A DNA stretch of 64,000 nucleotides, from positions 1,612,001 through 1,676,000 of the forward strand of contig JAAVVG010000002.1 of NCBI GenBank assembly GCA_012976225.1. The letters run 5' to 3'. Shown piece by piece: positions 22,145 through 34,937 of this stretch. The DNA comes from Golubevia sp. BC0850 (Eukaryota > Basidiomycota > Exobasidiomycetes > Golubeviales > Golubeviaceae). Every line of letters begins with the position of its first letter. The first letter of the stretch is position 1. The notes beneath the pieces were generated by a model. It did no database searches, was not told where the DNA came from, and was given only the letters and a program-made list of their open reading frames with translations. A program made the translations under genes and the position numbers.

Positions 22145-25100
22145 ATGGAAGAGGAGCAACGTAGACAGCAACTTCATCTCAATCAGATTCAGAACAATCA
22201 CAGTGGCTCAAACAGTAGCCACTCGAGTGCCATCCACTCGAGGCGACCTTCTCAAGACCATCAGTTAAACAATTGGAATCCTCAGTCCCACATCAATCCG
22301 GTAGATGCTCTGGCCTCTAGAGCTAGAGCTCATGCCAATTCAATAGCTGCTGCAACTGCAATTCCCACGACTACCTCTCCTCACTCAAATCCTTCTCCAG
22401 TCAACTACAACAATACGGTCAATCAGCAGCAGCATTCCATCCCTTCTCCAGCCTCCTCTACGAACTTTCATCAAACCTTCAATCCTGCACCGCCACCTCA
22501 AAACGGAATCGGACATGGAAGCATGAATGGAACCTTCAGTCCTCAAATGGTGGGGAATCAGAGTCAAGGCTCGTACTCTGACTATCTCTCTGGATCGATA
22601 GAAGGAATCTTGGGTCAGAGTCAATCGTGGCCAGGTGGCGGAGACGGGAATCCAAACCAATCTCTGAACCTCTCGGATCTTCCCTCTTCTTCGTCTTCAC
22701 ACTTTCCTCAATCTCAACCTCAAATGCTTTCTGAACTAGGAGACAATGGACTATTGAGAATACAAGGTATCCAAAACATCAATCAGGAGGACGGAAACAG
22801 CCATCTGCATCTTGTAGATTCGCTCGGAAATCCAGAGATAGTGACTCCTAGGCCCTCTCATCAGACCTCTGTCCCAATGTCAGCACCGCAGACTGTGCAG
22901 ATGATGACAGAGAACGGAGGGAGAGATACGTTGGTGGGAGTAATGGGAAATCAAGGACACAATGAGCTAAATGGAATCTACAGGTCACGTCAGGAGGAAG
23001 TCCAAGATGAAATCATGAACTCCCCACCAAGAGACGACGAAGACCCCTCTCTCGATCAGAACCACGACTCAAATCTCAATCGCCATCTCGCAAGTCCCAC
23101 AGTTCAGACCGGTCTTTCCTCCTCTTTTACCGCTCAAGCTCTCTCAGCTCCTCCAAGCGTCGCAGCGATGGGTACTATCAGCCAGATCGGCCAGCTGCTG
23201 GACCAAGTCGTCACTTTGGCCAACTCTGCTCGAGAACACTTCAAGCAAGGAGAACACTCCAGCAGCTCAAGCGCCTTAGGGGACATTCAGAGAAGTCTCG
23301 CCCACATCGGTGAACTTGGAAGTCAGAGCCTGGCTACGGTTCAAGCAACTCCCCCTCCCAGTACGGATAGGTCTAGCCCGGCAGCGTCGTTGGCTCGTAT
23401 TCAAACTCAAGACCTCCCACATCATAGGAGGACGGACACGGTCAGCTCATCCTTCTCTTCTACTGCCAACAGCCCGGTTGGAAGGAAGAGACCACTCGAC
23501 GAGAGAGACAGCCTTCCGTCGCCCAATACGAACCTCTCCGAATTCCAATCTCATCATGCTCAGTCCAGCGTTGATTTGAGATCCGAAACCTCTACTCCGA
23601 TCCATCCACCTTCAGCTCCGCCCTCGGCTCCTCCCAACATGATGGCGGCTTCAAGTTCGATGCTTCACAGTAGCCTCGCTGCTTCTTCTCCGACGAACCC
23701 AAGACCAAGTGCTCCTCCTCTCTATCACACGGCCTCTGCAAGCACTGTTCCTCAACTCCATTCGCTGCCTTTGAATGGATTTCAACAACAGCAGCAGCAG
23801 CGTCAGCAGTCCTTCCCTTCTGGATCTGGATCTCATTCAGTCCCAGGATCCTTCGCTTCTTCTCCTTCGGATGCTCAAGCAAGCCTGGGAGGCTTCAACT
23901 TTCCAGCGCCCTCCAGTGCCGGCGGATCTCATCATCAGCTGCCCCAGCTTGCTACAGGCTCGTCTCTTCCTCCCAATCTAGGAAGCATCGTCAGCAGCAC
24001 GCCTGCAAGCGCTGGAGGAAGCGGGCACCATTCGCAAGCACAGTCGATGCCGCCTTCTCCTGTGGACAGACCGAGCTCTTCCTCGCTTCGTGGTCATTCT
24101 AGAGGCTCTTCAATCGCCGGAGCTGTTTCGCCAACTCAACAGCTGCACCAACAACAGAGCAATTCGCTCACCTCGATAGCAAACGATGCAGCTACTGCCG
24201 CTGGTGGACAAGGAAGCGGGATCGGAAGCATCAACGCTTTGCAGATGGCGCTTCAGTCGGAGGCTCAAGCTAGGCAAGACTTCGCCCAAGCCCAGTCCTC
24301 TCAACAGCAGCAACAGCAGCAACAACAGCAACTTCAAAAGCAACAGCAAGAGCAAAATACGGGTCTCAATCTCGGATTCGGAGTCAACTTCCAGGAATAT
24401 CAGAACCACAAGATGGATGGAAACGGAATGGCAGCGAGTGACAACTCTTCCTTCTCAGCTCCTTCCTCCCCTCGAGACGATTCCTACTCTTCTTGGAGCA
24501 ATACCAATACCGATTACGATGACTTGGGAGGCTTCGAAAGTTCCCATTCTTCTCTTGTGAGGTTCAGTGGAGGCAACGACTTCGACGAGCCAGACTTCCA
24601 TCAGCAACAACCTCAACAAGGAGTGGAGATGAACAACAACGACGGTTCAAACGACCTTTTTCAACTCTCCCAGAACATCTCTATTCCTGAGCCCGGTGCG
24701 ACGGGAACGCCTTCAGTTGGCGGAGTCAACAACGACCTCAGTCTTCCTACTGGTAACGGAAAGTCACTCAACACCGATCCTACTGCTATGTCTTCTGCTT
24801 CTGTCTCTGGAAACAGGAGCAGTAGCGGAAGCAGTGGTATAGGACCAAGGAGATCTCCTCGTCAGACTGTTGGTAGAACTCAACAGTTCCAAGGAAGAAA
24901 GTCTCGCTCTCACTCCTCGCCTCGCAATCCCTTCCAACCTTTGAGCTCTCATTCTCAAACCATCAGAGGACATCGCTCTCATAGATCCGACGCAACCTCA
25001 TCGATCGCTACTGCTTTTTCGAATCAAGATCTGGAGGACCACGCCGATTCGACGCTGGAGAACAAGTCAGGGAATGCGAACTTCAGAGAGCCTCCCCCAA

Positions 25101-26876
25101 ACGACGTTGGACGTGTTCCTCAGTCGAACTTCGAAGACGAAATTTCAGACGACGACGAAGACGAGGAAGAAGGAGAGGTCGACGAGGATGAAGTCCTTGA
25201 AGAGACAGCCAACCACGAGCACGAACTGGACGATGAAGGAGAAGGAATGGGAATCAGCATTGCCAACCTTCCTGCTGGATCTCACAGAAAGATCAGCACA
25301 GTCAGTTCTGAGATCAAGGCTCTGTATGACAGTGTCTTTCACGACTTCTTGACCATGATCTGTTCTGATCGTGAGTATTGAGGGTAGTTGCTGGAACGTT
25401 TTGCTTCATTCTCTTCTCTAACTGACTCCCTCGCCTTCCTCACTTCTTGCTTACTTTTCCCTCAAAGCCGAGGCGGCAGATGACTCCGGTCAGACTCTGA
25501 CGATGACTCTGATGCCGAAGAGAGTGGCCGAACAATCGTTTACGGACGACTTCAACCCTTTCAAGTTTCGAATCCAGCCTTTCACCGATGCCTTCGAGAG
25601 CGCTCTCGCCAAGAGAGGCTTCCCTCCCGAAGAGCGCAGTTCCAAGGACATCAAGGCTTATCTCAGGAATCAAACTTTGATTGGGCGATTCAACGAAACA
25701 GGTGCGAAGAATAAAACTAAAGGAACCCACATATGGATGTGAGTATGCTTAGAGAACGATTGGCAGAGGGCTGCGAATGCTTGCCATGTTCTCAGGCCGC
25801 TCATTTCTTTCTTTTCTTATCCCTACCTTTCACCCTCTCCCTACTCCAGTGTCGAGGGAAAGAAGCTTCCTGATTCTACCTGGCAATTCAAGGAGTTCAC
25901 TCCCAAGTTCGCTCAAGTCTTCTCGAAGACAGCTCATGTCGGTGAGGAGTGGACTTGGACTCTTAGAGTCTGGGATCCTCAATTCCCCGTCGGGAGTATC
26001 AAGGCTGTCTACGAGGTCGAAGCCATCCCAGATTGGATCCAAGCTTCATCCATGGTCTCAGGCACTCCAACCGTCCTCGCCGGTACTCCTCAAGCTTCGA
26101 GCGTAGGAGGGAAGGTTCAAGTCACTGCTGTCTACAGAGCTGCTGGTCATCTTCATCGATTGAGACACTCCTTCTTCCTTCAAGTTGCTCACAAGAAGAC
26201 GCACGCCAAAAGAGCGACTCGATCCAAGAACGCCACGAGTACTGCTTCTTCTTCCAAGTCGACCCCTCGTCCGATCAGCACCATCGATTCAACAGACGAA
26301 TCGGACTCTAGAAGCATTCTCACCATTCGCTCAGGCGAGAATTCCAGCAACGATCATGTGGACCAACAGCAGCAGACACAAGGAGTTGCCAATCATCAGC
26401 AACCTCAAATGATGGAAGGTGTTACCCAAGAAGACACGTTCTTCCACGAGGTGGTCCCGCCATCTCAGATCTCAGCCTTCATCTCTTCGCTGCCGTTCCA
26501 AGTCCCCTTCACTCCTCCATCTCTACCTGAGGGAAGAAAAGAATTCCTCAGTCTGGGTCATCAAGCTCAAGTCCAAGCCGCTCAACAGCAGCTGCAGCTA
26601 GGGGAGAATGAAAGAGATCAATTGAACAACCTCCAACAGCAGAACGCAGCTTCATTGATGTTGTCTCTTCCTAGAAGAGGTGGCGTCAGTGCCGGTGGAC
26701 AAGACCTGGGCTTTTCCTCATCCTCGAACCCTCAACAACTGAACTCTACTGCTCCGGATCTCTCCGGTCTCTCCAATTCCAGTAACCCAACTCTCTCTCT
26801 TTCACCAGCTATCAACACTCTGGACTTCAATCCGATGGAAAGACTTGGAGACTCGATGGACGAATTTCAGTCTTGA
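22145..26876 (+). CDS. Large Gln/Ser-rich protein with conserved C-terminal module and Ig-like domain
   Basis: Three exons: 22145-25370, 25468-25738, 25850-26876; 1507 aa. The first ATG in frame is 22145; the open frame starts earlier with no ATG. Residues 1-1070 are Gln/Ser/Asn/Pro-rich with a poly-Q tract near 24304-24350 and an acidic run near 25140-25200. Exons 2-3 are ordered: FNPFKFRIQPFTDAFESALA, then NQTLIGRFNETGAKNKTKGT, HIWIVEGKKLPDSTWQFKEF, WTWTLRVWDPQFPVGSIKAV and WIQASSMVSGTPTVLAGTPQ. The last part resembles a putative-Ig/cadherin-like repeat (a V-S-GTP-T motif followed by a beta-rich A-V-Y-R strand). The layout, a long low-complexity region plus a compact DNA- or ligand-binding-like module, suggests a fungal transcription regulator, but I cannot name it. 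Confidence 0.8.
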
Positions 26877-27492
26877 TACTCTCAATTCACTATACCAGCA
26901 ACGACCTGGGTCTGAAGAAAGCAAATCTAAAAGTCAACTCGAAACCAAATCAAAACTCAAAAAATAGTCGTTGAGCGTCACCTGTTCCGGATACGGTCTG
27001 CGCATACGCAGCTCTTTCCTTCGCCTCTCCTTTTCAGTCCTTTCTTCGACCGCAATCATTCATTCAATAGTCAAGGCAGCCCCAACGCATTTACAGCTCA
27101 CAGAACCCATCCTTCTTCCCCTTCTACTTTCCTTTGTCCATTTTGCCCTCTTCGCCTCTCACCTTCGCTTTTCTTCGCTCTCCCAGCCATGGACATTTTC
27201 AATCTTCTTAGACTTCCTCCTCGTCAATGGTAAATACGGTCACCATTCTTCTTTCAAGTGTCCCCTGTCTCCATCCTTCACCTTCACCTTCTTTCGAATA
27301 CCGATCGAGACCTTTCTCTCTTCAAAGTAAATACACGGGAGGCTATCCCTCTCTTTCGCCTCAAAACTAATCGAGATCTTTTAATTGCTTTTCTCGTACT
27401 GCTGAAATCTGTGCGTGAGCAAGCAAAACTGGCAACACTGATTGGCCGAAATGAGGTCGGAAGGTCAAATACAAGTATGACACCCCCTTCTC
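26877..27492. other. Convergent 3' region
   Basis: 616 bp between the Q/S-rich gene stop and the ERI1-type gene stop. Short pyrimidine-rich open frames only; nothing recognisable. Confidence 0.55.
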
Positions 27493-29297
27493 CTACTCCT
27501 CCTGCTTTCTGTACCACCTAATGTGTCCATCCGTTCCCATCCAGTTCCACTTCTTGATTCTCAGTTTGATTATTCCTCCTTCAAATTCCAATCCAAAGAA
27601 AGGTTCCAGACTATCTCTCTCCACTTTGCTCCTCCAAAGTTTCTTCTCCTTTAGTTCCAAAAACTTTTGCTTTTCGATTTCGAATTGAACTTCTTGTTGA
27701 GACTGTTTCTCTATGGTTGATTGCTGAGTACCTTCGTCCTTCGATAACTCTTCGTCATTCTGAGTCGGCTCCACTGATCCATATCTAGATTTAAAGATCT
27801 CCTTCTCCCGTTCCATAACCTCATGAAACTTGATCCCGTCTTTCTCGATTCTAAGGAAAACCTCTTTGAAGATCCTTTCTATGTTCTTCGAGTCGTCTAG
27901 TCCCGAATGTTGCTTTCCTTCGAATTCGTCTAGATCCAGAAGCTTTAAGAGGCCTGAGATAGTTCCATTGTGAGTAGAGAATTGCTTTTTGAGTGGAAAA
28001 GATGAGAATTCGCTGGATGGGGAAGAGAAATCTGGAGGACTCGAGCTTGAATTGAGGTTGAGGTCTAAATTGCGATCGAAATCTGATGATAAGGCCTCGA
28101 GTCCTCTTCGCTCTTTCTCTTTCTCTTCGGTCAGAGCAGAAGATGCTCTGCCGACTCGATTTAGGATCAGGGAGAACACTGATTTCCGGACGTCTAAAAG
28201 TGGAACTTGGAGCCACGGAGGTGGAATCTTTGGGAACTTAGATGAAGTGCTGGTGGAAGAAGAGATGAAAGACTGCTTGACTACGAAATCTTGAAGATCA
28301 CAGGTACCATGAGTAACCCAAGTCACTCCAGGTTTCAAAACGAGAAGGCTCGATTTGGTCGATGAGGAAGGAGCAGAAGTAGAGCCAGGTGCTTCTTCCA
28401 ACAAATTCAGACCAAGTAAGAAGTTGCGAATTGAGTTAGAGACCTCTGGCCACGTTGGAGAGGAGTCAATTGTGGGCTGATTCGGTTCAAACCGTCGAGA
28501 AAAGGGGGGAATTGACGAATGATCGGGAAGAAAGAAAAGGGGAGGGGTCAGTTGAGAGATTCGGGAAAGGGAGTGACGAGATCGTCCTTCACTCGCCTGC
28601 CCTACGCCAACCAGGTTCTTGCAGAAAGAGGACAGCTGTGGTCTCCATGTTGGCTTGACGTAAGAATGAAAGGTTCCCAGAGTCTCCAGTGAAGAGAAAG
28701 TGTGGTCCGGTCCTAGGACGTTTGCATCTTGTTCTGAAGAGCTCCGGTGCCGTAGACTTGGATTGAATCGCAAGACGATCATTGGAAATTCGATAACTAA
28801 TGAGATTCAAGGATAGCAGAGAAAGAAGGAAATGAACTCAGCCTCAGTGACTGGTAGAAGGTGAAGTCGAAGAGAACGAACTCGATGCTGCTGGCAGACT
28901 CACTTTCATTCGGATAATCGAAAGACACTCTAGAAGCACTCTTTGTCCCATTCCTGTTTCTGCCTTCTTCGCACGTAGCTTCTACATCTGTGATCAGAAA
29001 GGTATGGTACTTAGGTCTCCAGCCACTCTTCCCATTTGCAGTTGGAGCTCCGTTTCCAGCTGTCTTCTTGTCCTTGAGAGTCAGCTGTTCTTTGCCTTCC
29101 AGTTCTGACTCTAGTTCTGAGTCCCGTTGGTCATCTTGTTCATCGATGAAGAATCTTCTAATCTTCTCCTTATCTTCGCCCTTCTTCTTGACAGCTTTCT
29201 TCAGTCTCTCTTTCAATTGATCTCGTTTTCCATTCGTCTTAAGGCCCAGGCTTGACAGTGAATCTTTTAATTGAGAAACTGTTAGCGAAGATGCCAT
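27493..29297 (-). CDS. ERI1: SAP domain + DEDDh 3'-5' exoribonuclease (ERI-1/3'hExo family)
   Basis: Exons 28904-29297 and 27493-28796, the second probably cut by a GC-AG intron at 28477-28596 (120 nt, phase 0). Product 525 aa with that intron removed, 565 aa if retained. An N-terminal SAP motif (about 5-39, LTVSQLKDSLSSLGLKTNGK) is followed by the nuclease. DEDDh residues: Asp104 and Glu106 in LITDVEAT, Asp in THGTCDLQDF, and His/Asp in QHSGLDDSKN. The splice gives NEIIEFPMIVL, as in the family. With the GC-AG intron out, the sequence reads LVGVGQPTIDSSPTWPEV, matching the family pattern LTGI-Q---VD-APTF-EV without a gap. Known roles: trimming of 5.8S rRNA 3' ends, histone mRNA and small RNAs. 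The start at 29297 is preferred; a 27-residue N-terminal extension from 29378 is open. Confidence 0.88.
28477..28596 (-). other. Probable GC-AG intron in the ERI1-type gene
   Basis: Minus-strand intron starting GCGAGT after a CAG codon end and finishing GAATCAG. It is 120 nt, phase 0, with no stop, so it hides inside the open frame. Removing it restores an ungapped match to the ERI1 family. The 40 residues it would encode are Ser/Pro/Phe-rich and have no family counterpart. Confidence 0.7.
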
Positions 29298-29411
29298 CCA
29301 TATACTTTTGAGATTTTTAATGACGAAGTTCAAAATCAGAAAGACTGAACAACTTCTCTCTTGTTGCTCTCCACGCATCGCTTTAGGCTTTAGGCTCTTC
29401 TCCTCCTTTCA
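29298..29411. promoter_or_regulatory. 114 bp bidirectional promoter, ERI1/TRS130
   Basis: Only 114 bp separate the two divergent start codons. Both leaders and promoters must fit here or overlap the neighbouring coding sequence. No motif is assigned. Confidence 0.5.
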
Positions 29412-31350
29412 ATGTCTGCTACGACTTCCAATAGCGATGGAATGCAAAGCAGACCTCAGAGTTCTTCAAGTACGACGATAGGAGCCAGTCCAAGTACAAG
29501 CAGGCCTTTAAGCTTGGCTGCTTCTCAATCTCAATCTACTTCTACATCTTCAGCTGCTAACAGCAAGAGCGCCACAATCACCTATACAGGTTCTTCAACT
29601 TTTCTGAATTCACCTTTATGTTCTCACGCTTTGAAAGCTCTTCAATCTCAATTACCTCTGAGGAATCTTCATTGGAGACCGACTATCAAGACTGCCTCAA
29701 CTTTGAATCAATCCTCAACCTCTACTACAACTCAGATTAGAACTATTCAAACTTTACCAGTCAAGCTCATACCTCTCACAAGCAACGATAGATCAAACAT
29801 CACCTCGAACGCGGAAGAACTCAACCCATTCGATAGCAGCGATGATCATCATCCAGCCTCTCTGTTGTCCAAGCCACTGGTTAACATCTACTTCGTCACA
29901 ACTCAAGATGGTGACTATAGGTCTACTGTAAGATCAGATATCAGATCCTGGTTAGCTGCTATTCAAGCTAGTGGTGCCAATGGAAATAGTAGGAGTGACA
30001 GCGCTTCTAGTGCAAACAGCGCCACCTCTCCATCTTCCAGACCTTCAACCCCCACAAGCAATCCAGTCAGAAGCGCTTCTCCAGTTCAAATCTCCCCTTC
30101 AACTCCCTCGCAAGCGAACTCTAGCTCAACATCAGATACCAAGCCAGAATACCTCATAGTTCTTCTAAGTCCTCAATCAGATCCATCCTCTTCTCGCAAC
30201 TCTGAGCTCACTAACAGTTCAGCTCCAGCTGCCAAACCCAGTGGAGTCTCAAGATTCTATTCAAAGAGTTCAACAGCTACTGGGGCTGCAGGATCTGGGA
30301 CGACGAACGCTTCGACGGGAAATGCCAGTCAAGTAGATGCTGGAGCCGCTAGCATGCTGGAGAAGATGAGGAGTGACTTTGCCGAGAGTAGCAAGGATAG
30401 TGGTGGGGTGAAAGGTGCGGCTGCCGTTGCAAAGAAGGAAAGGTGAGTAGTGAAGCCAGAAGAGATCGCAGGCGTGAATTAGGAGGACGGAAGGGCGGGC
30501 AGAGACGCAGCTGAGAGGAAGCCAGCTTATCTCTGATGGCTGATTTGATTCGTCCTTTCCCATTCTCACGACACGATGTTTCCCCTCAGAGTGATTCATA
30601 TCTCTCGATTACCTTCAGTCTCGGACTCATCAAACTTTGCAACTCAAGATCCAACAATCCTAGCTCCCTTAATCACAGCTCTTCGAGAATGCACCACCTC
30701 TTCCTTCTCAACTGGAATCAAGCTCGTGGAAGAATCGATCTCAAGAAATGAAGAGAAACGATTCCTCAGTTCTGGAGATGAAATGTCAAGAGAGAACTGG
30801 TCGGAGTGGTTCTCCTCTCAAGAAACTTTGGCCAGAACTTTTGAAAGCGTCGGATTACCTGAAGATGCTCTTGTCAGGTGGAAAGAGATGGACAGAGCCC
30901 TTGGATTGAAGATCCCTACGTTCTCAAAAAGCAAAGACTCGGAAACTTCTTCAGAGGGAATGGCATCCAAGATGGATGAAGAAGGTCGATGTTTACTCCT
31001 CTTGAACCCTTTAGGCCCTCTTCAACCAAACTCAGACTCAAATTCAATTCTGTCATCGACGTCTCACGTTCCTTTCAATCAGACGCCTGCCACTCTGCTT
31101 CTCAGGCAAGACAGCAGAGCTAGTCTCTTCGCTCTCCGATGCTACATCTTCTCCAAGAGAGCGATGCTGCTGGGTGAGCTCGGCAGAGTCGGGGAATTGA
31201 TGAACGAGACTCCTGGATTCTTGGCTAGAGCTAGTGGGCTACTCAAGTGGGGAGAGAAGGTGAGTCTAATGAATGAGATACAGATGGATCCAAGCGGATT
31301 TCTCTTTCAAGTGCGTCTGAATTTCTAACGTTTCTTCCTTTCTCTTCTCT

Positions 31351-31388
<38 letters not shown>

Positions 31389-34300
31389 CTCCAGCCTCTA
31401 CCTGTCCACTTTAGAGAGTCCTGGACCTTTTCTTCTGCCTTGGACATAGTTGAACAATGTCAGGCTTGGCTCATTGCTAGAGGAGATCTCGAGTTAGGTG
31501 CCGGAGAGGGAGAAAGTCAATTGAGCCCAGCCTTTCACAGCGCAAAGGCAGAGCTTCTCGACTTGGCTCGAAGACAGCTAGACCGGATAGGGATGAAAGT
31601 CGGACATCTTCCATCTACAGTTCCCTTCAGCTTAAGTTTAGATCCTTCTCAAGATGGTTCTGACGAGGTGGGGAGATCTGGAAGAGACCTACCTTCTTTA
31701 CCATTAGGAGAAGATGGAGAATCGATAGAGTCAGGACTAGGAAACAAGATATCTAGACAAGAGCTTTTGAATGCTATCGAGAGCAGAGAAGTCTTTGATT
31801 TACAATACGTCACTCTGGCCGAAAGAGTCGTCGCTGGGTGGATGAATGGAGCTAGGAAGAGGAACGTTCTCCGGCTGCGAGCCATTCTTGGATCTTTGGA
31901 TTTGTGAGCTGCTTGCCGGAAGTTTGACTGAAAAGGAGCCAATACCTTTCAGCTCTCGTACTAACCCATTTGCACTTCCTCTGTTCTCGCAGCCATCGAG
32001 AGAGATACGCGGAAGCCTACACGACTTTCGTCGCTCTTCCAGAGCCTTATGCCGAAGCCAGATGGGATCAAATCGAGGCTCAACTCCTGGTACGACAACT
32101 GGAATGCCATGCCAGACTGAAGAAGCCCCGAGATCGAGCGTGGGTAAGCGTCGTGGTCGCTCTCCTCCGCTCTCGCCATCGAGGCTTCACTAGTCTGAAA
32201 GTTGCATCGATCGCTGGAGAACAGCGGGACTGGGCCGAAGATGACGAGCAAAGATGGTGGGATTCAAGATACCTCTTCGATAGCCTTCGATCTGCTTCCT
32301 CCAGTTACGAGAAAGAGGTCCCGGTCAGCAGCTACGAAGGGCTAGCTATCAAGCCCCTATCAAACACCGCTCAACTACCTGGAGATGAAGATGGCTCGAC
32401 TCTTCTCACTCAGGTGTCAGTAGCTCTCGATGCACCTCTGAATGTAGAAGATGTCAGGATCTGCTTAACCTCGAAAGCCAGAGAACAGCTCTGGTTCACA
32501 AGCGGTAGGACGACTCTTCAACCTGGTCAAAGCCAGCTGCTATTGAGATGCTCTTCCAGCGCTCCGGGAACCTACATGGTAGACGTCAGTCAGGTCAGAA
32601 TCGCCAGAGTCATCTTCCAGACAGTGGCTCCAAGAGGGCTAGATAAGGAAGGAATGCCTACATCTTTTTTCATCAACATTCCAGAAGACGGAGACTCTCT
32701 TCACGCCAATGTAGATCTACCTCAGCTGATTGCTCTGGACGAGCAGCGTTGTGCGGAAATCGAAATCGACTCTGGAAGGAACGAATTAGACAGACTGGAG
32801 CTGAAGCTCTCCGGCTCGAATGGTCAGGCTTTGGAAGGACTACCGGAAGCCATATTAGTAGAAAACTCATCAGCAGACTCGCCACCGATAGAGTTGATTC
32901 CGACAGAGGAGGGAAGCTCCGCTTTGTCGCTCTCTGTTCAGAATCTTGCCCCTAGGACGAAACTCAAATTCCGATTCCCACTCTATGAGATGCCTGAAGG
33001 ATCTTCCAGCTTCTTCCTCTCGATCTCGATCGACTACTGGACCTCGACTGGAGTCCGAGCTCAGTCAAGACGTCAGTATCAGAAATCGGTGGACCTCCCC
33101 GTCGGGCTCCCTCTAGGTGTCAACGTCCAGGACTTCTTCCGGCACAGCTGCTTGTTATCCAAGTTCTCAATCTCGGCAGCTGGAAACAATCTGTTGAGAC
33201 TAAAACCAGCTCATCTAGACTACGATCCAAACGACACCTCGCAAAAAGAATTGGAAATCAAGTCACCCAGTCTCAACTCATCCTCCCCATCAGCCGTCAT
33301 CGTCACCCCACGACAGCCTGCTTCTTATCTATTCCGAGTCCAACCAAAAAGTACTAAATCCAAAGTAGATGGTGCCGAACCTCCAAGGTTAAGGGTCATA
33401 CTCACTTACAGAACTTTGCAAGAAGAGGCTCAAGCTATCATTCTGGCTCATTTCGAAAAAGTCGTCTCTTCTTCCACCTCGGGCCTTCAAGACTCTTCTT
33501 TCATCTCTCTACGGAACTTTCTGAAGCGATCTCTCAAGGACCTTATCCCAAGAAAGTTGGATCTGCCAGCCTACGTTCTGACAGGAGAATTGCGGTTCAT
33601 CTTGTTGGACGTGAGAGCTTGGACCAGAGAAGTGACGTCTCGATGTGGATTGGCGTCCAACTCCAAGGAGACTAGGATGTCTATCGAAGCTGTAAAAGCT
33701 ACTCTGAATCTTGGAGGCCAAGGAGGTCCTTCAGACTGGAAACTGTTGGAAGTAGGTTTTGAAGGGACGGCTCAAACGACATCAAACAACGTCCCCAAAG
33801 GTTGGAGAGCTGTCTCTATCCCGATGGAAGTTCCTTCAGTTGACATTGTCAATGCAGTTGAAGTCGTCCAGTCGGATCCTCTGGAAGAAGTCGTAGTCGG
33901 TAGGCCCGTCCAGGCTCGAGTCACCATCGAGACTTCTTTCGCTTGGGGAACTCTCTCCTCTTCAAGTGGAAGTACTGTTCGACTTTCTTATGACGTCACA
34001 GCCGATTTTGAGAATTGGCTGGTCAGTGGATCTAAGAGGAATGCCTATGAACTTCAAGTTCCAGCTCACTCAACATCAACAGATACGAAACTTTCAAGTT
34101 ACCAGTTCGAAATCACTCTCGTCCCACTTCGACATGGTCCACTGGTGTTACCTAACGTAGCTGTCCGACCTCTACCTCCAGCACCAATCTCAACTCCTCC
34201 TTCTAATGCTCACATTTCTCCAGCCGAACGTCAAGCCACGAATCAAAGGATTCAACAAGAAGCGAACAGCATGCCTACCTGTGAAACTTATCAAAGGAAC

Positions 34301-34411
34301 GCAGCTCACTCGGTTGAGGTCCTTCCAAGAAGAATTTCGAATCAGAACTATTTCGTAGACATGCATGGAGCTAGATTGGTGGAGGTTGCTGCTGATAGAG
34401 AGGTTTATTAG
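29412..34411 (+). CDS. TRS130: TRAPPII complex subunit Trs130/TRAPPC10
   Basis: Four exons: 29412-30442, 30590-31259, 31395-31903, 31993-34411; 1542 aa. Family marks: ITYTGSSTFLNSPLC and LPLRNLHWRP near the N-terminus, IRTIQTLPVKLIPL, then RVIHISRLPSVSD and LARTFESVGLPEDALVRWKE after the first intron (the TPR-like solenoid). The C-terminal half is a beta-sandwich-rich region with ELQVPAHS and PLRHGPLVLPNVAV-type strands. A Ser/Thr/Asn-rich linker (about residues 190-300) is fungal-type low complexity. Known role: a TRAPPII-specific subunit, part of the exchange factor for Ypt31/Rab11 at the late Golgi. Intron 2 contains a ~32 bp TC repeat (31355-31386) forming the polypyrimidine tract right before the acceptor. 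Confidence 0.9.
31355..31386. repeat. (TC)n microsatellite in TRS130 intron 2
   Basis: About 16 uninterrupted TC units lie eight bases before the CCAG acceptor at 31394. It serves as the polypyrimidine tract, so its length may vary between strains and influence splicing. Confidence 0.9.
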
Positions 34412-34937
34412 AAGGGAACGAACGTCGTTGTCAGAAAGGGGTTTCCATCATTTGTTCACCCTCTTGTATTCTTATTTTCTTTACAACATTTCAAGTCAAC
34501 CTCTCAGACTCATACTTCAATATTCAGGAAAAAAGGGGAAGTTCTTTACTTGTTTGTAGCGAGAGTGATAAAGTACGATGGGTGAGATTCGGGAACTGTT
34601 AAAAATAGGTGTCTTTGCTTTTGTTTTCGGAAATAGGGAAAGAGGCTTACAAAAGCGACAGCAGTGATTGATAACACGAGATACATTTCTTTTCGTTTTG
34701 CGGAGGGAGGAGGAGGAGAAAGAGATGAAGAACGAGAGATAGGAAAATGGGAGGCTTTATTTACTTGAAGACGAATGATTTTGTTTTTTTAATAGAGCTG
34801 CTAAGGAGATTTTGTGGAGCAAACTTCGAACTTGAAGGGAGAACGTAGACATAGAAAAGAATGAGCAAAGAGGGAATTTGATTTCTCTGTCGGCTAAGCA
34901 TTTAGATATAAACTTGTCTCGATTCTTGCTTTCAGAA
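34412..34937. other. Convergent 3' region
   Basis: 526 bp between the TRS130 stop and the last exon of the C2H2 gene. T-rich, with no gene seen. Confidence 0.55.

Noticed and set aside
24110-24409. Leu-run protein on the minus strand
   Set aside because: It is the antisense translation of the poly-Gln tract of the 22145-26876 gene.
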